A DNA stretch of 64,000 nt from Desulfovibrionales bacterium (GCA_007693505.1 REDL01000050.1:42378-106377), one strand, 5' to 3'. Counted from the stretch's first letter, positions 26,700 through 35,645 are shown. Numbers and translations are program-made. Notes: a model not told the origin generated them from the sequence alone.

Positions 26700-28418
26700 T
26701 CACGATTTGGCGGGTTCGCGCATCACCCACCACTGCTGGGCGATGGAGAGAACGTTGTTGACCAGCCAGTAGAGCACTAATCCCGATGGAAAGGTTAAAA
26801 ACAGAAAGGTGAAAATGATTGGCAGGAAGAGCATGATTTTGGCCTGCATCGGATCGCCGGGGGCCGGGGTCAGCTTTTGCTGCAGAAACATGGTCGCGCC
26901 CATGATGATGGGGGTGACATAATAGGGATCCCGGGCAGACAGGTCGGCCAGCCAGATGATGTCCGTGAACGGCACGTGGGTAATAAACGGAGCGTGCCGC
27001 AATTCAATGGCCCCCATCAGGGCCTGATACAGGGCGATGAACACCGGAATTTGCACGGCAATGGGTAGGCAGCCTCCCAACGGGTTGACCTTGTAGGTCT
27101 TGTAGAGCTGCATCATCTCTTCGTTCATCTTCTGACGGTCGTCCTTGTACTTCTCGCGCAGCTTGAGCATCATCGGCTGCAGCTTTTTCATCTGCTGCAT
27201 GGACTTGTAGCTCTTCTGGGACAACGGAAAGAAGATCAGCTTGATGACGAAGGTCAGTAAAATGATCGCCAAGCCGTAGTTGTGCACATAGCCGTAGAAA
27301 TAGTTGAGGACCTGGATCAAGGGGCTGGCAATCAGGTTGAACCAGCCGTAGTGCAAGGCTTCCAGCAGGTTGCCCGGGGCAACGGTGAGCGCTCCCCGCT
27401 CCCGTGGACCGAGGTAGTAGGTTGTCCGAAACTGCATTTCCAGCTGCGAATCCAGGACAAAACTGCGGCTTTCCATGATGACCCGGTGCACACCGTCTTC
27501 CAGTCGCGCCTTGAAGACCGGGTCGGAAAAGCCGGGGATCACGGCAGCCAGGAAGTAATTGCTTTGCACCGCGCCCCAGCGGACCGCTGCGTCGGCTCGG
27601 ATGCCGGGCAACAGATTCCTGTCCTTGCGTTCCTTTTGCAGGCCGTCGACGTCAAAAAACATGATCTGCGTCGGGGTGTAGCGATCCCGAATGGCGCTCA
27701 GGGCCTCGCTGGCCATGGTAAAGCCAAGGGTGGCCCCGATCTGGCTGGGGGAGTGGTTGCGGACCTGCAACTGCTCCTCGATCAGGTAGGTATCCCCGGT
27801 GAAACTGAACGTGCGGACCAGTTCCAGCTGGCCAAAGCGCCCGGTAAAGGTCAGCGAGCCCTGTTCGCCCTGGGCAAGGTCCAGATTTTGGCCTTCAACC
27901 GACCATTCTCCCTGCATCCAGGTGGGCTGGTCGTTCCAGAGCAGTCCCAGGGGGCGCTTTCTCGGTTCCGGCGAACCCACCAGGTCGACAAAGGGCGAAC
28001 CCGGTTCGATGGTTTCCCGGAATTGGAGCAGCTTGAACTGCTCCAAAACGCCGCCCTCGGAATTGAAAACCGCCTCGAACAATGGGTTGCGCACGGTGAT
28101 CCGCTGGCCGCGCACCAGCGGGGCGGCAATGAAACCCGGATCAAGGGTTGGCTCCTCGCCAATGATGGGCTCGTCGCCAAGCTGTTCAAGCGAAGGACGG
28201 TCCTCGGTCGGAATGGCCTGAGGCGAGGCCAGGGGCGGGGCCAAGGCCGGATCAATGGGCTGAATGTCCGGGTCTGGACGCGTCTCGGGACGGGTTTCCG
28301 CGGTGGGAGTCTCTGGCTGTGGGGTTGGCTGCTGGGGCGGCGGAGAAAACAGCCAGCTCCATATGACCAGAAATACCAGGGAAACGGTGATCGCCAGGAA
28401 AGCTCTTTTGTGATCCAT
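26700..28418 (-). CDS. yidC: YidC membrane protein insertase
   Basis: The 572-residue protein has an N-terminal membrane helix (about 8-26), a Pro/Glu/Thr-rich linker (about 30-100), the large periplasmic beta-domain of Gram-negative YidC, and the C-terminal Oxa1 core (about 355-565) with LSQKSYKSMQQMKKLQP and five membrane helices. It inserts membrane proteins alone or with SecYEG. yidD lies 3 bases upstream and jag follows after 73 bases. Confidence 0.93.
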   Translation of the reverse strand: MDHKRAFLAITVSLVFLVIWSWLFSPPPQQPTPQPETPTAETRPETRPDPDIQPIDPALAPPLASPQAIPTEDRPSLEQLGDEPIIGEEPTLDPGFIAAPLVRGQRITVRNPLFEAVFNSEGGVLEQFKLLQFRETIEPGSPFVDLVGSPEPRKRPLGLLWNDQPTWMQGEWSVEGQNLDLAQGEQGSLTFTGRFGQLELVRTFSFTGDTYLIEEQLQVRNHSPSQIGATLGFTMASEALSAIRDRYTPTQIMFFDVDGLQKERKDRNLLPGIRADAAVRWGAVQSNYFLAAVIPGFSDPVFKARLEDGVHRVIMESRSFVLDSQLEMQFRTTYYLGPRERGALTVAPGNLLEALHYGWFNLIASPLIQVLNYFYGYVHNYGLAIILLTFVIKLIFFPLSQKSYKSMQQMKKLQPMMLKLREKYKDDRQKMNEEMMQLYKTYKVNPLGGCLPIAVQIPVFIALYQALMGAIELRHAPFITHVPFTDIIWLADLSARDPYYVTPIIMGATMFLQQKLTPAPGDPMQAKIMLFLPIIFTFLFLTFPSGLVLYWLVNNVLSIAQQWWVMREPAKS

Positions 28419-28421
28419 GAT

Positions 28422-28730
28422 TCAGGGATTGGGGGGGTTGAGGTTGGCATCGGCCTTTTGAAGCGGCCTGGGCCCGAGACGGTGTTCGGGGCTGGAGACA
28501 GGGGCTCCGGCGGTCAGTGGCTCCGGTACCGGGTCGAGCCCCCCGGAGCAAAAGGGGTGACAGCGCAACAGACGCCAGGCGCTGAGGCCGGATCCCTTCA
28601 CAAGGCCATGCACCTCCAAAGCCTGTTTGGCGTACTCCGAACAGGAGGGGATGAAGCGGCAGCTGGGAGGAAACAGCGGCGAAATGAGGAGCTGGTAGCC
28701 GCGGATCAGCAGGATCAACGCACGACGCAT
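28422..28730 (-). CDS. yidD: YidD, membrane protein insertion efficiency factor
   Basis: The 102-residue protein contains the family core [26 protein letters not shown] and [15 protein letters not shown], with four conserved cysteines. YidD assists membrane insertion and is usually encoded between rnpA and yidC, as here. It overlaps the end of rnpA by 16 bases and ends 3 bases before yidC. Confidence 0.92.
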   Translation of the reverse strand: MRRALILLIRGYQLLISPLFPPSCRFIPSCSEYAKQALEVHGLVKGSGLSAWRLLRCHPFCSGGLDPVPEPLTAGAPVSSPEHRLGPRPLQKADANLNPPNP

Positions 28731-29371
28731 GGTGATGGATGCGGGATCATGGTTGGGAACTCGTCCGGAAGGTTTTCGCCGAAATGCTGCGGTTCCGAGG
28801 GGGGGGTGTCCAGGTTTGCCATCGCGGCCTCCCGGCGAATGCGGCGCAAAGCGTTATAGAGATCCTTTTGGACATCGGCCAGTTTGAGTCGCCGGAAGTC
28901 CTGGCCGCGTTTCACGACCACGACGACATCACCGTTGTCCGGGTACTGGTCGCGTCCGAGACGAAAGGCCTCCCGAAGCAGACGCTTAATCCTGTTGCGC
29001 TGTACCGCCGTGCCCACTTTACGGCTCGCCGCAATGCCCTGCCGCGGTCCTCTGCAGGGATTTGTCACGGGTTTGGCCGAGGGGCCGGCCAGGGGCCTGT
29101 CCAAGGATCTGGGCAGAAAAAAAAGGAGGAAATACCGGGAATGGTATTTCCTGCCTTTGGTGTAGCATTCGGTGAACTCCGCCCGGACCCGGACCTTTTC
29201 TTCGGGCTTGAGCGTTAGACGCCCAGGCGTTTGCGGCCCTTGGCGCGGCGGCGACGGATAACGGCCCGGCCGCTTTTGGTTTTCATCCGGGTCAGGAAAC
29301 CGTGTGTGCGCTTGCGCCGAGTGTTGCTCGGCTGATATGTCCGTTTCATGATAATCTCCTTCGTCGTGCAT
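28715..29371 (-). CDS. rnpA: RnpA, protein subunit of RNase P (start unresolved; frame contains rpmH)
   Basis: The conserved RnpA part begins near 29216 ([15 protein letters not shown]) and includes the signature [23 protein letters not shown]. No ATG, GTG or TTG occurs in frame between the end of rpmH (29215) and this core. The first in-frame starts are ATG 29371 or TTG 29383, both upstream of rpmH, so the frame as written spans rpmH completely in another phase and has a Pro/Arg-rich N-terminal extension of about 50 residues. Thermus is known to have rpmH nested inside rnpA. A rare start codon after rpmH is the alternative. A tail of about 30 residues follows the core. Confidence 0.75.
   Translation of the reverse strand: MHDEGDYHETDISAEQHSAQAHTRFPDPDENQKRPGRYPSPPRQGPQTPGRLTLKPEEKVRVRAEFTECYTKGRKYHSRYFLLFFLPRSLDRPLAGPSAKPVTNPCRGPRQGIAASRKVGTAVQRNRIKRLLREAFRLGRDQYPDNGDVVVVVKRGQDFRRLKLADVQKDLYNALRRIRREAAMANLDTPPSEPQHFGENLPDEFPTMIPHPSPCVVR
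29215..29349 (-). CDS. rpmH: Ribosomal protein bL34
   Basis: The 44-residue protein [14 protein letters not shown]...GRKRLGV is the complete bL34. The ribosome site GAAGGAGATTATC precedes the ATG. It heads the rnpA-yidD-yidC-jag-mnmE block and lies wholly inside the extended rnpA frame, in a different phase. No dnaA gene or cluster of DnaA boxes is visible upstream, so this is not evidently the replication origin. Confidence 0.95.
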   Translation of the reverse strand: MKRTYQPSNTRRKRTHGFLTRMKTKSGRAVIRRRRAKGRKRLGV

Positions 29372-29576
29372 GGGGTGGAACAATGGTCTTGGCTACGCGG
29401 CGTGATTCCGGAAGATGGGCTTTTCGGGCCGTCAGGTCGACAGACTGAATCAATTGGAATTTACAGATTCACAGGTTGGGCCTTCCCGCTTACGCCATCT
29501 CGGTCGGGCTTCCACGTGGGGTGCGTTCCTCAGTGCCGAAATACGTCGCTCTTTGTCAACAGTCGAATTCGACTCC

Positions 29577-30770
29577 TTACAAAGAGCCCTCCGCGGAGTC
29601 AAGGCGTTGACACAGGTTCTGTTGACGCGGTTTCGGTGAGCGTCCTTGGAGATCGATCATGAAGTACGGGCGCTGCCAATGGTGGACGTTGGCTTTGGAC
29701 AGGCCCAGGCGGTGCCAGGTGCGGGTGTGTTCCCGCCCGTGCCCCCAGAATTCAGAAGCAAAGCGTCTTGGAATCCAGGCTCGCAGAGGCTGTTCCCGTG
29801 ACCGGCCAGGGGGCGGATCAAGCGACAGCCCGTGGTGGAGTTGGTACACACCGGCCATGGCCTGGACGATAGTATCCCGCAGAGCATGGGATTTGGCCAT
29901 GTGTCCCAGGGCCGGGTGCCAGGGCCCGGCCAGGATGGCTGGGAAGAGTGACTGTTCCGGCGCAAGGCCGATGCGGATTACCGGAATGGCTCGGCGCCAA
30001 AGCAGGACCAGCGCGTGGCTCACCGCCCAGAGCGTCCGGGCCAGGGACCAGGGGCGGTAGGTACCTGCAAGGTAGGCGCGGCCAAGCTCAGTGCCGTCCA
30101 GGACCATGCAAGGGTAGATGCGCACGACATTCGGATTGAGGCTGCGGGTTTGGTCGACGTCCCGCAGCCAGCCCGCAAGCCCTGACCCCGGCAGTCCGGG
30201 CATGAGCTGGATGCCCAGTTCCAGACCGGAGGCCCGTACCTCGCGGCAGGCCTGCACAGCGCTAGCTGGGGTGTAGCCCCGCCTGGTCTGCTCCAGAACA
30301 TCCGGCTCAAAGCTTTGGATACCCAGTTCGACCATGTCCAGACCGTTCTCCCGGAGTTGTCGCAGGTGGGCCTTGGCGGCCTTGTCCGGTCGCGTGGAGC
30401 AACGGATGTGGGAGATCGTGCCGTCCTCGCGGAACGTGCGCGCCGTATCCAGGAATCGCTGCTGCCACTGCGTGGGCAGGGCCGTAAAGGTTCCGCCGTA
30501 AAAGGCTATGCCGCGATTTTTCGCACCTGTTGCGGCGAGTTCCGTGAGGTTCTGGACCATCTCGGCGTGGATGGTCTCCAGGGCAGACAGGTTCTGGCTG
30601 GCATGTGGCGGATCGTCCGCAATATGCTGCCCGCTGAGCCCACTGCCTGTTTGCGCATGCTGCGCGCAGTAGAGGCATCGGTGGGGACAGCCATGAAAGG
30701 GCAGGAAGACCGGAATGATCCGGGGGCGAGGGTGGATGGGCTCGGGGTGGGCAAAGCGCAGACTGGTCAT
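29577..30770 (-). CDS. Radical SAM protein of the Elp3/MiaB-like type
   Basis: The 397-residue protein has the radical SAM [4Fe-4S] motif CPHRCLYC (about 28-35), the GGTF motif (FYGGTFTALP), and ELGIQSFEPDVLEQTRRGYT as in Elp3-like enzymes and coproporphyrinogen-oxidase-like proteins. There is no C-terminal acetyltransferase domain, so it is not a full Elp3. The C-terminal third is not recognisable. The specific substrate is unknown. It stands alone, divergent from the HIT gene. Confidence 0.75.
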   Translation of the reverse strand: MTSLRFAHPEPIHPRPRIIPVFLPFHGCPHRCLYCAQHAQTGSGLSGQHIADDPPHASQNLSALETIHAEMVQNLTELAATGAKNRGIAFYGGTFTALPTQWQQRFLDTARTFREDGTISHIRCSTRPDKAAKAHLRQLRENGLDMVELGIQSFEPDVLEQTRRGYTPASAVQACREVRASGLELGIQLMPGLPGSGLAGWLRDVDQTRSLNPNVVRIYPCMVLDGTELGRAYLAGTYRPWSLARTLWAVSHALVLLWRRAIPVIRIGLAPEQSLFPAILAGPWHPALGHMAKSHALRDTIVQAMAGVYQLHHGLSLDPPPGRSREQPLRAWIPRRFASEFWGHGREHTRTWHRLGLSKANVHHWQRPYFMIDLQGRSPKPRQQNLCQRLDSAEGSL

Positions 30771-30987
30771 CGCGGGAAAAGATAAATATGGGAAAGGGAG
30801 TTGAAAATGTGAACGGTCTCAGGTAGATCAGGGCCAGTCTTTGGTCGCTTCCCCAGCGATATGACCGTTGCAGTCAAGTCGCGGGGTCTCGGGAGGCATC
30901 GGGGAACTGGGGGACCTGTGGAATTTGGGGGTCAGGACTTGACCCGTATTTTTGAACTTTTCGACACTGAATCAGCGAGGCGCATTC

Positions 30988-31401
30988 ATGTCCAATTGTA
31001 TTTTTTGCGACATCGTCCAGGGAACGATTCCCGCCGCGGCGATCCACTCCACCGCAAATACCCTCTCGTTCTTGGATATCGCTCCGGTTCGGCCCGGACA
31101 CGCCCTGGTCATCCCCAAGGCGCACCATCCCACGCTGTGGGATGTGCCTCCGGAACTCGGCAATGAGTTGCTGGAAGCGCTGCAAAACGTGGCCCAGGCC
31201 ATCCGCAAGGCCACGCAGGCCGATGGTCTGAACGTGATGATGAACAATTACCGGGCGGCTGGACAGTTGGTGGATCACGCCCATTTCCACCTCATCCCCC
31301 GGCATGAAGGCGACGGCCTGCATCTCTGGCCGCAGGGGGCCTATCCCAGCCCCGAGGCAATGCAATCCACCGCAGCGGCCATTCGGGCTGCTTTGGCCTG
31401 A
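30988..31401 (+). CDS. HIT family hydrolase
   Basis: The 137-residue protein begins MSNCIFCDIVQGTIPA and carries the histidine triad HAHFHLIP. This is the Hint branch of the HIT superfamily, which hydrolyses purine nucleotide phosphoramidates and AMP-linked substrates. Cys4 and Cys7 may belong to a zinc site as in other Hint proteins. The ATG at 30988 has GAGG upstream. The IHF/HU gene follows after 57 bases. Confidence 0.9.
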   Translation: MSNCIFCDIVQGTIPAAAIHSTANTLSFLDIAPVRPGHALVIPKAHHPTLWDVPPELGNELLEALQNVAQAIRKATQADGLNVMMNNYRAAGQLVDHAHFHLIPRHEGDGLHLWPQGAYPSPEAMQSTAAAIRAALA

Positions 31402-31458
31402 TTGCCTGCTGAAAACGTTATTAACCTTTTACCTCACGGACACGATCGGAGAGCAACC

Positions 31459-31749
31459 ATGAGCAGAACACTGACCAAAGCGGAAATCGTCGACACCATT
31501 TACGAACAGGTGGATCGAAGTCGGGGGGAGGTGAAAAACCTGGTGGAGTCCCTGCTCTCGATCATGAAGTCCGCCGTGAAGCGGGACCATGCGTTGCTGG
31601 TCAGCGGATTCGGCAAGTTCGAGGCCTATCCGAAAAAGGCCCGCAAGGGACGCAATCCGCAAACCAGCGAGACCATTACCCTGGATCCCCGGAAGGTAGT
31701 CGTTTTCCGGCTCTCCAAGAAGTTTCGCAACGAGATCAATCCGCAATAA
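31459..31749 (+). CDS. IHF/HU family DNA-binding protein (IHF-alpha-like)
   Basis: The 96-residue protein has the whole HU/IHF fold: TLTKAEIVDTIYEQV, then VSGFGKFEAYPKKARKGRNPQT with the DNA-intercalating Pro in GRNP, and a C-terminal helix. The sequence is closest in style to IHF alpha. CGGAGAGCAACC precedes the ATG. It ends 14 bases inside the convergent rlpA gene. Confidence 0.88.
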   Translation: MSRTLTKAEIVDTIYEQVDRSRGEVKNLVESLLSIMKSAVKRDHALLVSGFGKFEAYPKKARKGRNPQTSETITLDPRKVVVFRLSKKFRNEINPQ

Positions 31750-32590
31750 CAAAGGCTCCCGGAGACTGACGGGCGATTCGGCCGCGGGCGTCCTTGGCCG
31801 TGTCCAGGTTGCCGAATTCGCCCGCCTGAACCCGCCAGAACGTCTGGCCGTCAATCTCGGTCCGGACCACCCGGCTTTCCGGGTACCCCCTGCCGCGCAG
31901 TTCCCGCATCAGCCGTTCCGCGTTTTCCCGCTGGGTGAAGGAGCCGACCTGGATGAAGAATCTGCCGGGGATTCCGCCTGGCCACCTGCCCAACGCTTCC
32001 ACCCGAACCTTGGCCGTTCCCGGCCGAATTACATCCAGTTCCTGGGCCGCCCTGTAGGAAAGGTCCACAACCCGGTCGCCGACAAAAGGACCACGGTCGT
32101 TGACCCGCAGAATGACGGATTTGTCGTTTTCCAGGTTGGTCACCCGGATTTTGGTCTGCATGGGCAGAATGCGGTGCGCCGCGGTCAGGTCGTACATGTT
32201 GTACACCTCCCCGCTGGCGGTGCGCCTGGCGTGGAATTTCGGTCCATACCAGGACGCGATGCCAACCTCGGAGAAGCCGTCTGCCGTTGTCAGCGGGTGA
32301 TAGGTCTGCCCAAGGACGGTATACGGCCTTGCCGTGGGTGGCAGCGGCGCTTGCGGTTCCGGAGGCGGCTGGGGGCGGCTGACCGTTGGACGAGGCGGCT
32401 CCGATGGCGGGGGGAGGCGCCGGGGCTCCGGCGTGGCGGCGCAGCTCAGCAGGAGCAGTGTGCCCAGCAGGAGAGAGAGCAGCGAGAAGGCACGAGGTGG
32501 ACCACAGACGGAAACCTGCTTCCAAAATCGTGCGGTCGGACCTGCCGGTCTGGCTGGCCCGACCGCGTTGGTGGCATCAGAGCGACGCAT
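31736..32590 (-). CDS. rlpA: RlpA-like septal lipoprotein with SPOR domain
   Basis: The 284-residue protein has an N-terminal signal with lipobox LLLSC, a Pro-rich linker, the double-psi beta-barrel domain (GIASWYGPKFHARRTASGE, VRVNDRGPF), and a C-terminal SPOR domain (about 205-280) that binds denuded septal peptidoglycan. RlpA proteins are septal lytic transglycosylases in some bacteria. The ATG at 32590 overlaps the preceding gene's end by 14 bases; the signal region before the hydrophobic core is unusually long, so a later start is possible. Confidence 0.85.
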   Translation of the reverse strand: MRRSDATNAVGPARPAGPTARFWKQVSVCGPPRAFSLLSLLLGTLLLLSCAATPEPRRLPPPSEPPRPTVSRPQPPPEPQAPLPPTARPYTVLGQTYHPLTTADGFSEVGIASWYGPKFHARRTASGEVYNMYDLTAAHRILPMQTKIRVTNLENDKSVILRVNDRGPFVGDRVVDLSYRAAQELDVIRPGTAKVRVEALGRWPGGIPGRFFIQVGSFTQRENAERLMRELRGRGYPESRVVRTEIDGQTFWRVQAGEFGNLDTAKDARGRIARQSPGAFVIAD

Positions 32591-34403
32591 CCCCTTCTTC
32601 CTCTTCCAGTTCGGAACGGCGTTTGAGCAGTTCCTCAAAGCGAATGTCCGCACCGAGGATGGCCTGGATATCGTCGTTGGCGTCAAAAACCGGCATGGAG
32701 ACGGTCAGGCAGAGCTTGCCGGTAATGAACGAGCGGTAAAAGTCCGTGATGTTCAGCTTGCCGGTCTGCATCGGGGCGACGAACCATTCCCGGTCCGAAA
32801 GATCCTTGCCTGGATCGTAGGCCTTGTACTTGGCCTTGTCTTCCATGTGGGCGATGCTGCCGGTGACCAGCTTGCCCTTGGTATCCACCATATAAAGATA
32901 CTGGATAAAGGGGTATTTTTCCAGGACGGTCTCGATGGCCGCAAGAACGCGCGTGGGCTCCAAAGAATGGATGTCCTTGTTTTCGGCAAGCTTGCGCATG
33001 ATTCTGGAGGCCAACGTGTGGGCGGTCTTCTTCAGCTGGTCGAACTCGGAGGAGAAGAGCTGCGGCAAGTGGCGCTTGACCAAATTCCACATCTCCTGGT
33101 TGGAGAAGGATGTGGTCCGGCCATCTTCGTATTCCTTGATGATCCGGTTGTGGATCTTGCCCACGGCCGGGTGGCGCTTGTCCACCTGCTGTGATCCGGC
33201 CAGGCCGAAGCGGTTGTTGATCCAGTAGGCCACCCCGGCCCGGCCGGACTTGTCCGTGATGATGATGGAGACCGGTTTGCCCAAAATCTGGCGGGTGTCG
33301 AAGATGTTGTAGATCTCTTCGTTTTTCAGCAGGCCGTCCACGTGCACCCCGGCCTTGGTGGCGTTGAAGTCCTTGCCCACAAAGGGGTAGTTGTCCGGAA
33401 TGGCGTAGCCCAGGACGTTCTCGAAGTAGTCCGCGATCTCGGCGATGGTCTGGGTGGCCGCGGCGTCGTCCTCTCCGGTCAGGGAGATGTACTCGATGGC
33501 CAGGGCTTCCACCGGGGCGTTGCCGGTTCGCTCTCCGAAGCCGAGCAGCGTGGCATTGGCCCCGGAGCAGCCGTAGAGCCAGGCCGTGACCGTGTTCACC
33601 AGGGCCTTATGAAAATCGTTATGTCCGTGCCACTCCAGCCAGTGACCCGGGACTTCGGCATCGTCGGTAAAGGCCCGGACGATCTTGGCCGTGCAGCGCG
33701 GCAGGGATGCACCCGGATAGGGTACGGCATAGCCCATGGTGTCGCAGAGTCGGATCTTCACCGGCAGACCGCTCTCCTTGGACAGGGCCATCAACCGCTG
33801 GGCCAGGGGGATGCAGAAGCCGTAGATGTCCGCACGGGTGATGTCCTCGAAGTGGCAGCGGGGAATGATGCCCCACTCCAGGGCCTTTTCCACGACCCGC
33901 AGGTAGCCCTCGGCCGTTTTTTCCCGGTCTTTGCCCAGTTTGAGAAAAATATGGTAGTCGGAAACCGAGGTGAGCATGCCGGTTTCCTTGAGCCCCATGT
34001 CCCTGACCAGCTTCAGGTCGTCCTCGGAAGCCCGGATCCATCCGGTGATTTCCGGGTAGCGATACCCCTTGGCCAGGCACTGCTCTACGGCCTTGCGGTC
34101 CTTTTCCGAGTACAAGAAGAATTCGCTCTGGCGAATCAACCCACTGTGCCCGCCCAGCTTGTGCAGCAGGTCGAAGATGTGGCTGATCTGTTCCAGGGTA
34201 TAGGGAGGTCTGGCCTGCTGGCCGTCGCGAAATGTGGTGTCGGTGATGTACATCGGATCGGCCGGACGGGGCATGGAAAAGGAATCGTCAAAGCTGATCC
34301 GGCAGACGTTCTTGTAGGGGTAGATGTCCCGAAACAATTCAGGATCAGTGCGCTGGTCGATCTCAAAGCGACCGCGGGATCGGTTCAGGTGCATCAAGCT
34401 CAT
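32577..34403 (-). CDS. Re-citrate-synthase-like HMGL-family enzyme with C-terminal Cache-type sensor domain
   Basis: The 608-residue protein has an HMGL-like TIM barrel (YITDTTFRDGQQARPP, then EWHGHNDFHKALVN) as in isopropylmalate and homocitrate synthases, followed by the usual linker (VGKDFNATKAGVHVDGLLKNEE). About 200 C-terminal residues resemble a Cache/PDC sensor (PFIQYLYMVDTKGKLVTGS, DREWFVAPMQTGK, LCLTVSMPVFDANDD). In Desulfovibrio and Clostridium kluyveri, enzymes of this family act as Re-citrate synthase; the assignment here is inferred from size and host. The sensor-like tail on a cytoplasmic enzyme may be an allosteric domain. The ATG is preceded by AAGGAGTAATATC. Confidence 0.65.
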   Translation of the reverse strand: MSLMHLNRSRGRFEIDQRTDPELFRDIYPYKNVCRISFDDSFSMPRPADPMYITDTTFRDGQQARPPYTLEQISHIFDLLHKLGGHSGLIRQSEFFLYSEKDRKAVEQCLAKGYRYPEITGWIRASEDDLKLVRDMGLKETGMLTSVSDYHIFLKLGKDREKTAEGYLRVVEKALEWGIIPRCHFEDITRADIYGFCIPLAQRLMALSKESGLPVKIRLCDTMGYAVPYPGASLPRCTAKIVRAFTDDAEVPGHWLEWHGHNDFHKALVNTVTAWLYGCSGANATLLGFGERTGNAPVEALAIEYISLTGEDDAAATQTIAEIADYFENVLGYAIPDNYPFVGKDFNATKAGVHVDGLLKNEEIYNIFDTRQILGKPVSIIITDKSGRAGVAYWINNRFGLAGSQQVDKRHPAVGKIHNRIIKEYEDGRTTSFSNQEMWNLVKRHLPQLFSSEFDQLKKTAHTLASRIMRKLAENKDIHSLEPTRVLAAIETVLEKYPFIQYLYMVDTKGKLVTGSIAHMEDKAKYKAYDPGKDLSDREWFVAPMQTGKLNITDFYRSFITGKLCLTVSMPVFDANDDIQAILGADIRFEELLKRRSELEEEEGDASL

Positions 34404-34917
34404 GATATTACTCCTTGAATGGTATTCATGATGACGTTGGGCGTGGCGCCCAGGTATCAGCCGTCAGCCGTTGTGAGTTGTTTGCTTCGGGGCGACATCC
34501 CGCAGCGGCCTGACGTGGCAATTCAGGGCAAACCCGACTTTGGAAAACAGGTCATGGGAAGAGAATACCATTTGGTTCAGCCAGGAGCAAGGACTGATAT
34601 CCCAGAGAGCCAGAACCCCCTGGACGACCACCGCGGGCAGGAAGAGCGGATCACTGCCAAACATCCGTACCTGAGGCCACCTTGTCCATCTCTCCCACGG
34701 AATGCGTAACCTCTTTCTGCCCACCACTTCAGACGCCCTGGCCATGAACGCACTGGAATTCTGGGGAAAGACTGCACCCTTGCAGGCCGATGCTGATGGA
34801 TCACAAGTGCAAAACCAGGGAGGCATGCTCCAGGGCGGTTCGTTCGACTGGAGAGATATTTCGTCCGCTCTCGATTATTCTTGAGGAAGTATCCAATTAT
34901 TTGGTTATAGATGGCGT
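34404..34917. other. Intergenic region before the Gp49/XRE module
   Basis: Short open stretches exist on both strands, but none shows a ribosome site or a recognisable protein. I see no promoter I would trust. The region may hold decayed sequence. Confidence 0.4.
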
Positions 34918-35277
34918 ATGGACATTCAGCAAAGACCCTTATTTGGGGATGGTAACAGCTACAAGGAATTGATGGCCTTGCCGGACGAGATAATCGATAT
35001 ATTCGGGTTTGCCTTGGGACGTGCGCAACGTGGAGAAAAGCACGATGCCGCAAAACCGCTCAAGGGGTTTGGCGGGGCGGGTGTGCTTGAGGTTGTTGCC
35101 GGCGACAAAGGCGGTATCTACCGTACGGTTTACGCCGTCATTTTTCCAGAGGCTGTGTTTGTGCTGCATTGTTTCCAGAAGAAGAGCAAAAAAAGGGTCG
35201 CAACTCCCAATATGACGACCTTGGCTTGTCAGACGCCGAACAGCGAAAAATCAAGACGGACCTGGCCATTGAGATAA
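34918..35277 (+). CDS. Gp49/HigB-like toxin (RelE superfamily)
   Basis: The 119-residue protein carries the family signature AKPLKGFGGAGVLEVV, YRTVYAV and VLHCFQKKSKK. Such toxins are ribosome-dependent mRNA interferases and pair with a downstream XRE antitoxin, as here. After KKSKK the usual C-terminus gives way to an unrelated-looking tail, just behind a run of seven A (about 35187-35194). One base fewer would end the protein at KKGSQLPI and remove most of the overlap with the antitoxin. A frameshift or ribosomal slip at this run is possible. Confidence 0.75.
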   Translation: MDIQQRPLFGDGNSYKELMALPDEIIDIFGFALGRAQRGEKHDAAKPLKGFGGAGVLEVVAGDKGGIYRTVYAVIFPEAVFVLHCFQKKSKKRVATPNMTTLACQTPNSEKSRRTWPLR

Positions 35278-35438
35278 CCCTTGCCACCCGCCGGATGGGG
35301 TTGACGCAACGGCAGGCTGCCGAAAAGATGGGGCTGACCCAACCCAAGATTTCAGAATTGATGCATGGCAAGCTGGGCCAGTTCTCCCAGCGAAAATTGA
35401 TGGATTGCCTGATCCGTCTGGGCTACAATATCGATTAA
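35169..35438 (+). CDS. XRE-family antitoxin
   Basis: The conserved part runs from YDDLGLSDAEQRK to the helix-turn-helix LTQRQAAEKMGLTQPKISELM and ends near GYNID, a length typical of antitoxins paired with Gp49 toxins. The start is unresolved: the open frame begins with TTG at 35169, well inside the toxin gene, and no later ATG is available. TTG at about 35226 (within DDLGL) is another choice. It should neutralise the toxin and repress the operon. Confidence 0.7.
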   Translation: MFPEEEQKKGRNSQYDDLGLSDAEQRKIKTDLAIEITLATRRMGLTQRQAAEKMGLTQPKISELMHGKLGQFSQRKLMDCLIRLGYNID

Positions 35439-35450
35439 AGCGCTTGCGTT

Positions 35451-35645
35451 TCACAACGCGACAACCATTTCCCGCTGGCCATCCCGCTCCTCGAAGACGT
35501 CATCCTCCATCATGAGCAGATAAGCGTCACGGATATTCTCCTTCAGCTCGTCCAGAGTTTCACCCTGGCTGAATACGCCGGGAATCTCCTTGATCTTGCC
35601 GACCAGCCAGCCGTTATCTTCCCAATATACCAGGGTTGCCTGCAT
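35451..35645 (-). CDS. HicB-like antitoxin without visible HicA
   Basis: The 64-residue protein MQATLVYWEDNGWLVGKI...IPGVFSQGETLDELKENIRDAY is a HicB partial-RNase-H fold. GGAG lies 9 bases upstream of the ATG. A hicA toxin is expected next to it, but no HicA-like sequence is seen in 35646-35820 or downstream. It may be an orphan antitoxin. Confidence 0.75.
   Translation of the reverse strand: MQATLVYWEDNGWLVGKIKEIPGVFSQGETLDELKENIRDAYLLMMEDDVFEERDGQREMVVAL

Noticed and set aside
27282..28859. 525-codon + strand frame
   Set aside because: Shadow of yidC and yidD on the other strand.
29554..29559. TTGACA on the minus strand upstream of rpmH
   Set aside because: A perfect -35 hexamer, but no matching -10 at 16-18 bases.
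29215..29576. Replication origin next to rpmH
   Set aside because: rpmH-rnpA often lies near oriC, but no dnaA, no cluster of DnaA boxes and no suitable AT-rich region is visible.
34464..34884. Short frames on both strands before the Gp49 toxin
   Set aside because: One begins with FWGKT, faintly like a Cas3 start, but no further match, no ribosome site and no cas genes are nearby.
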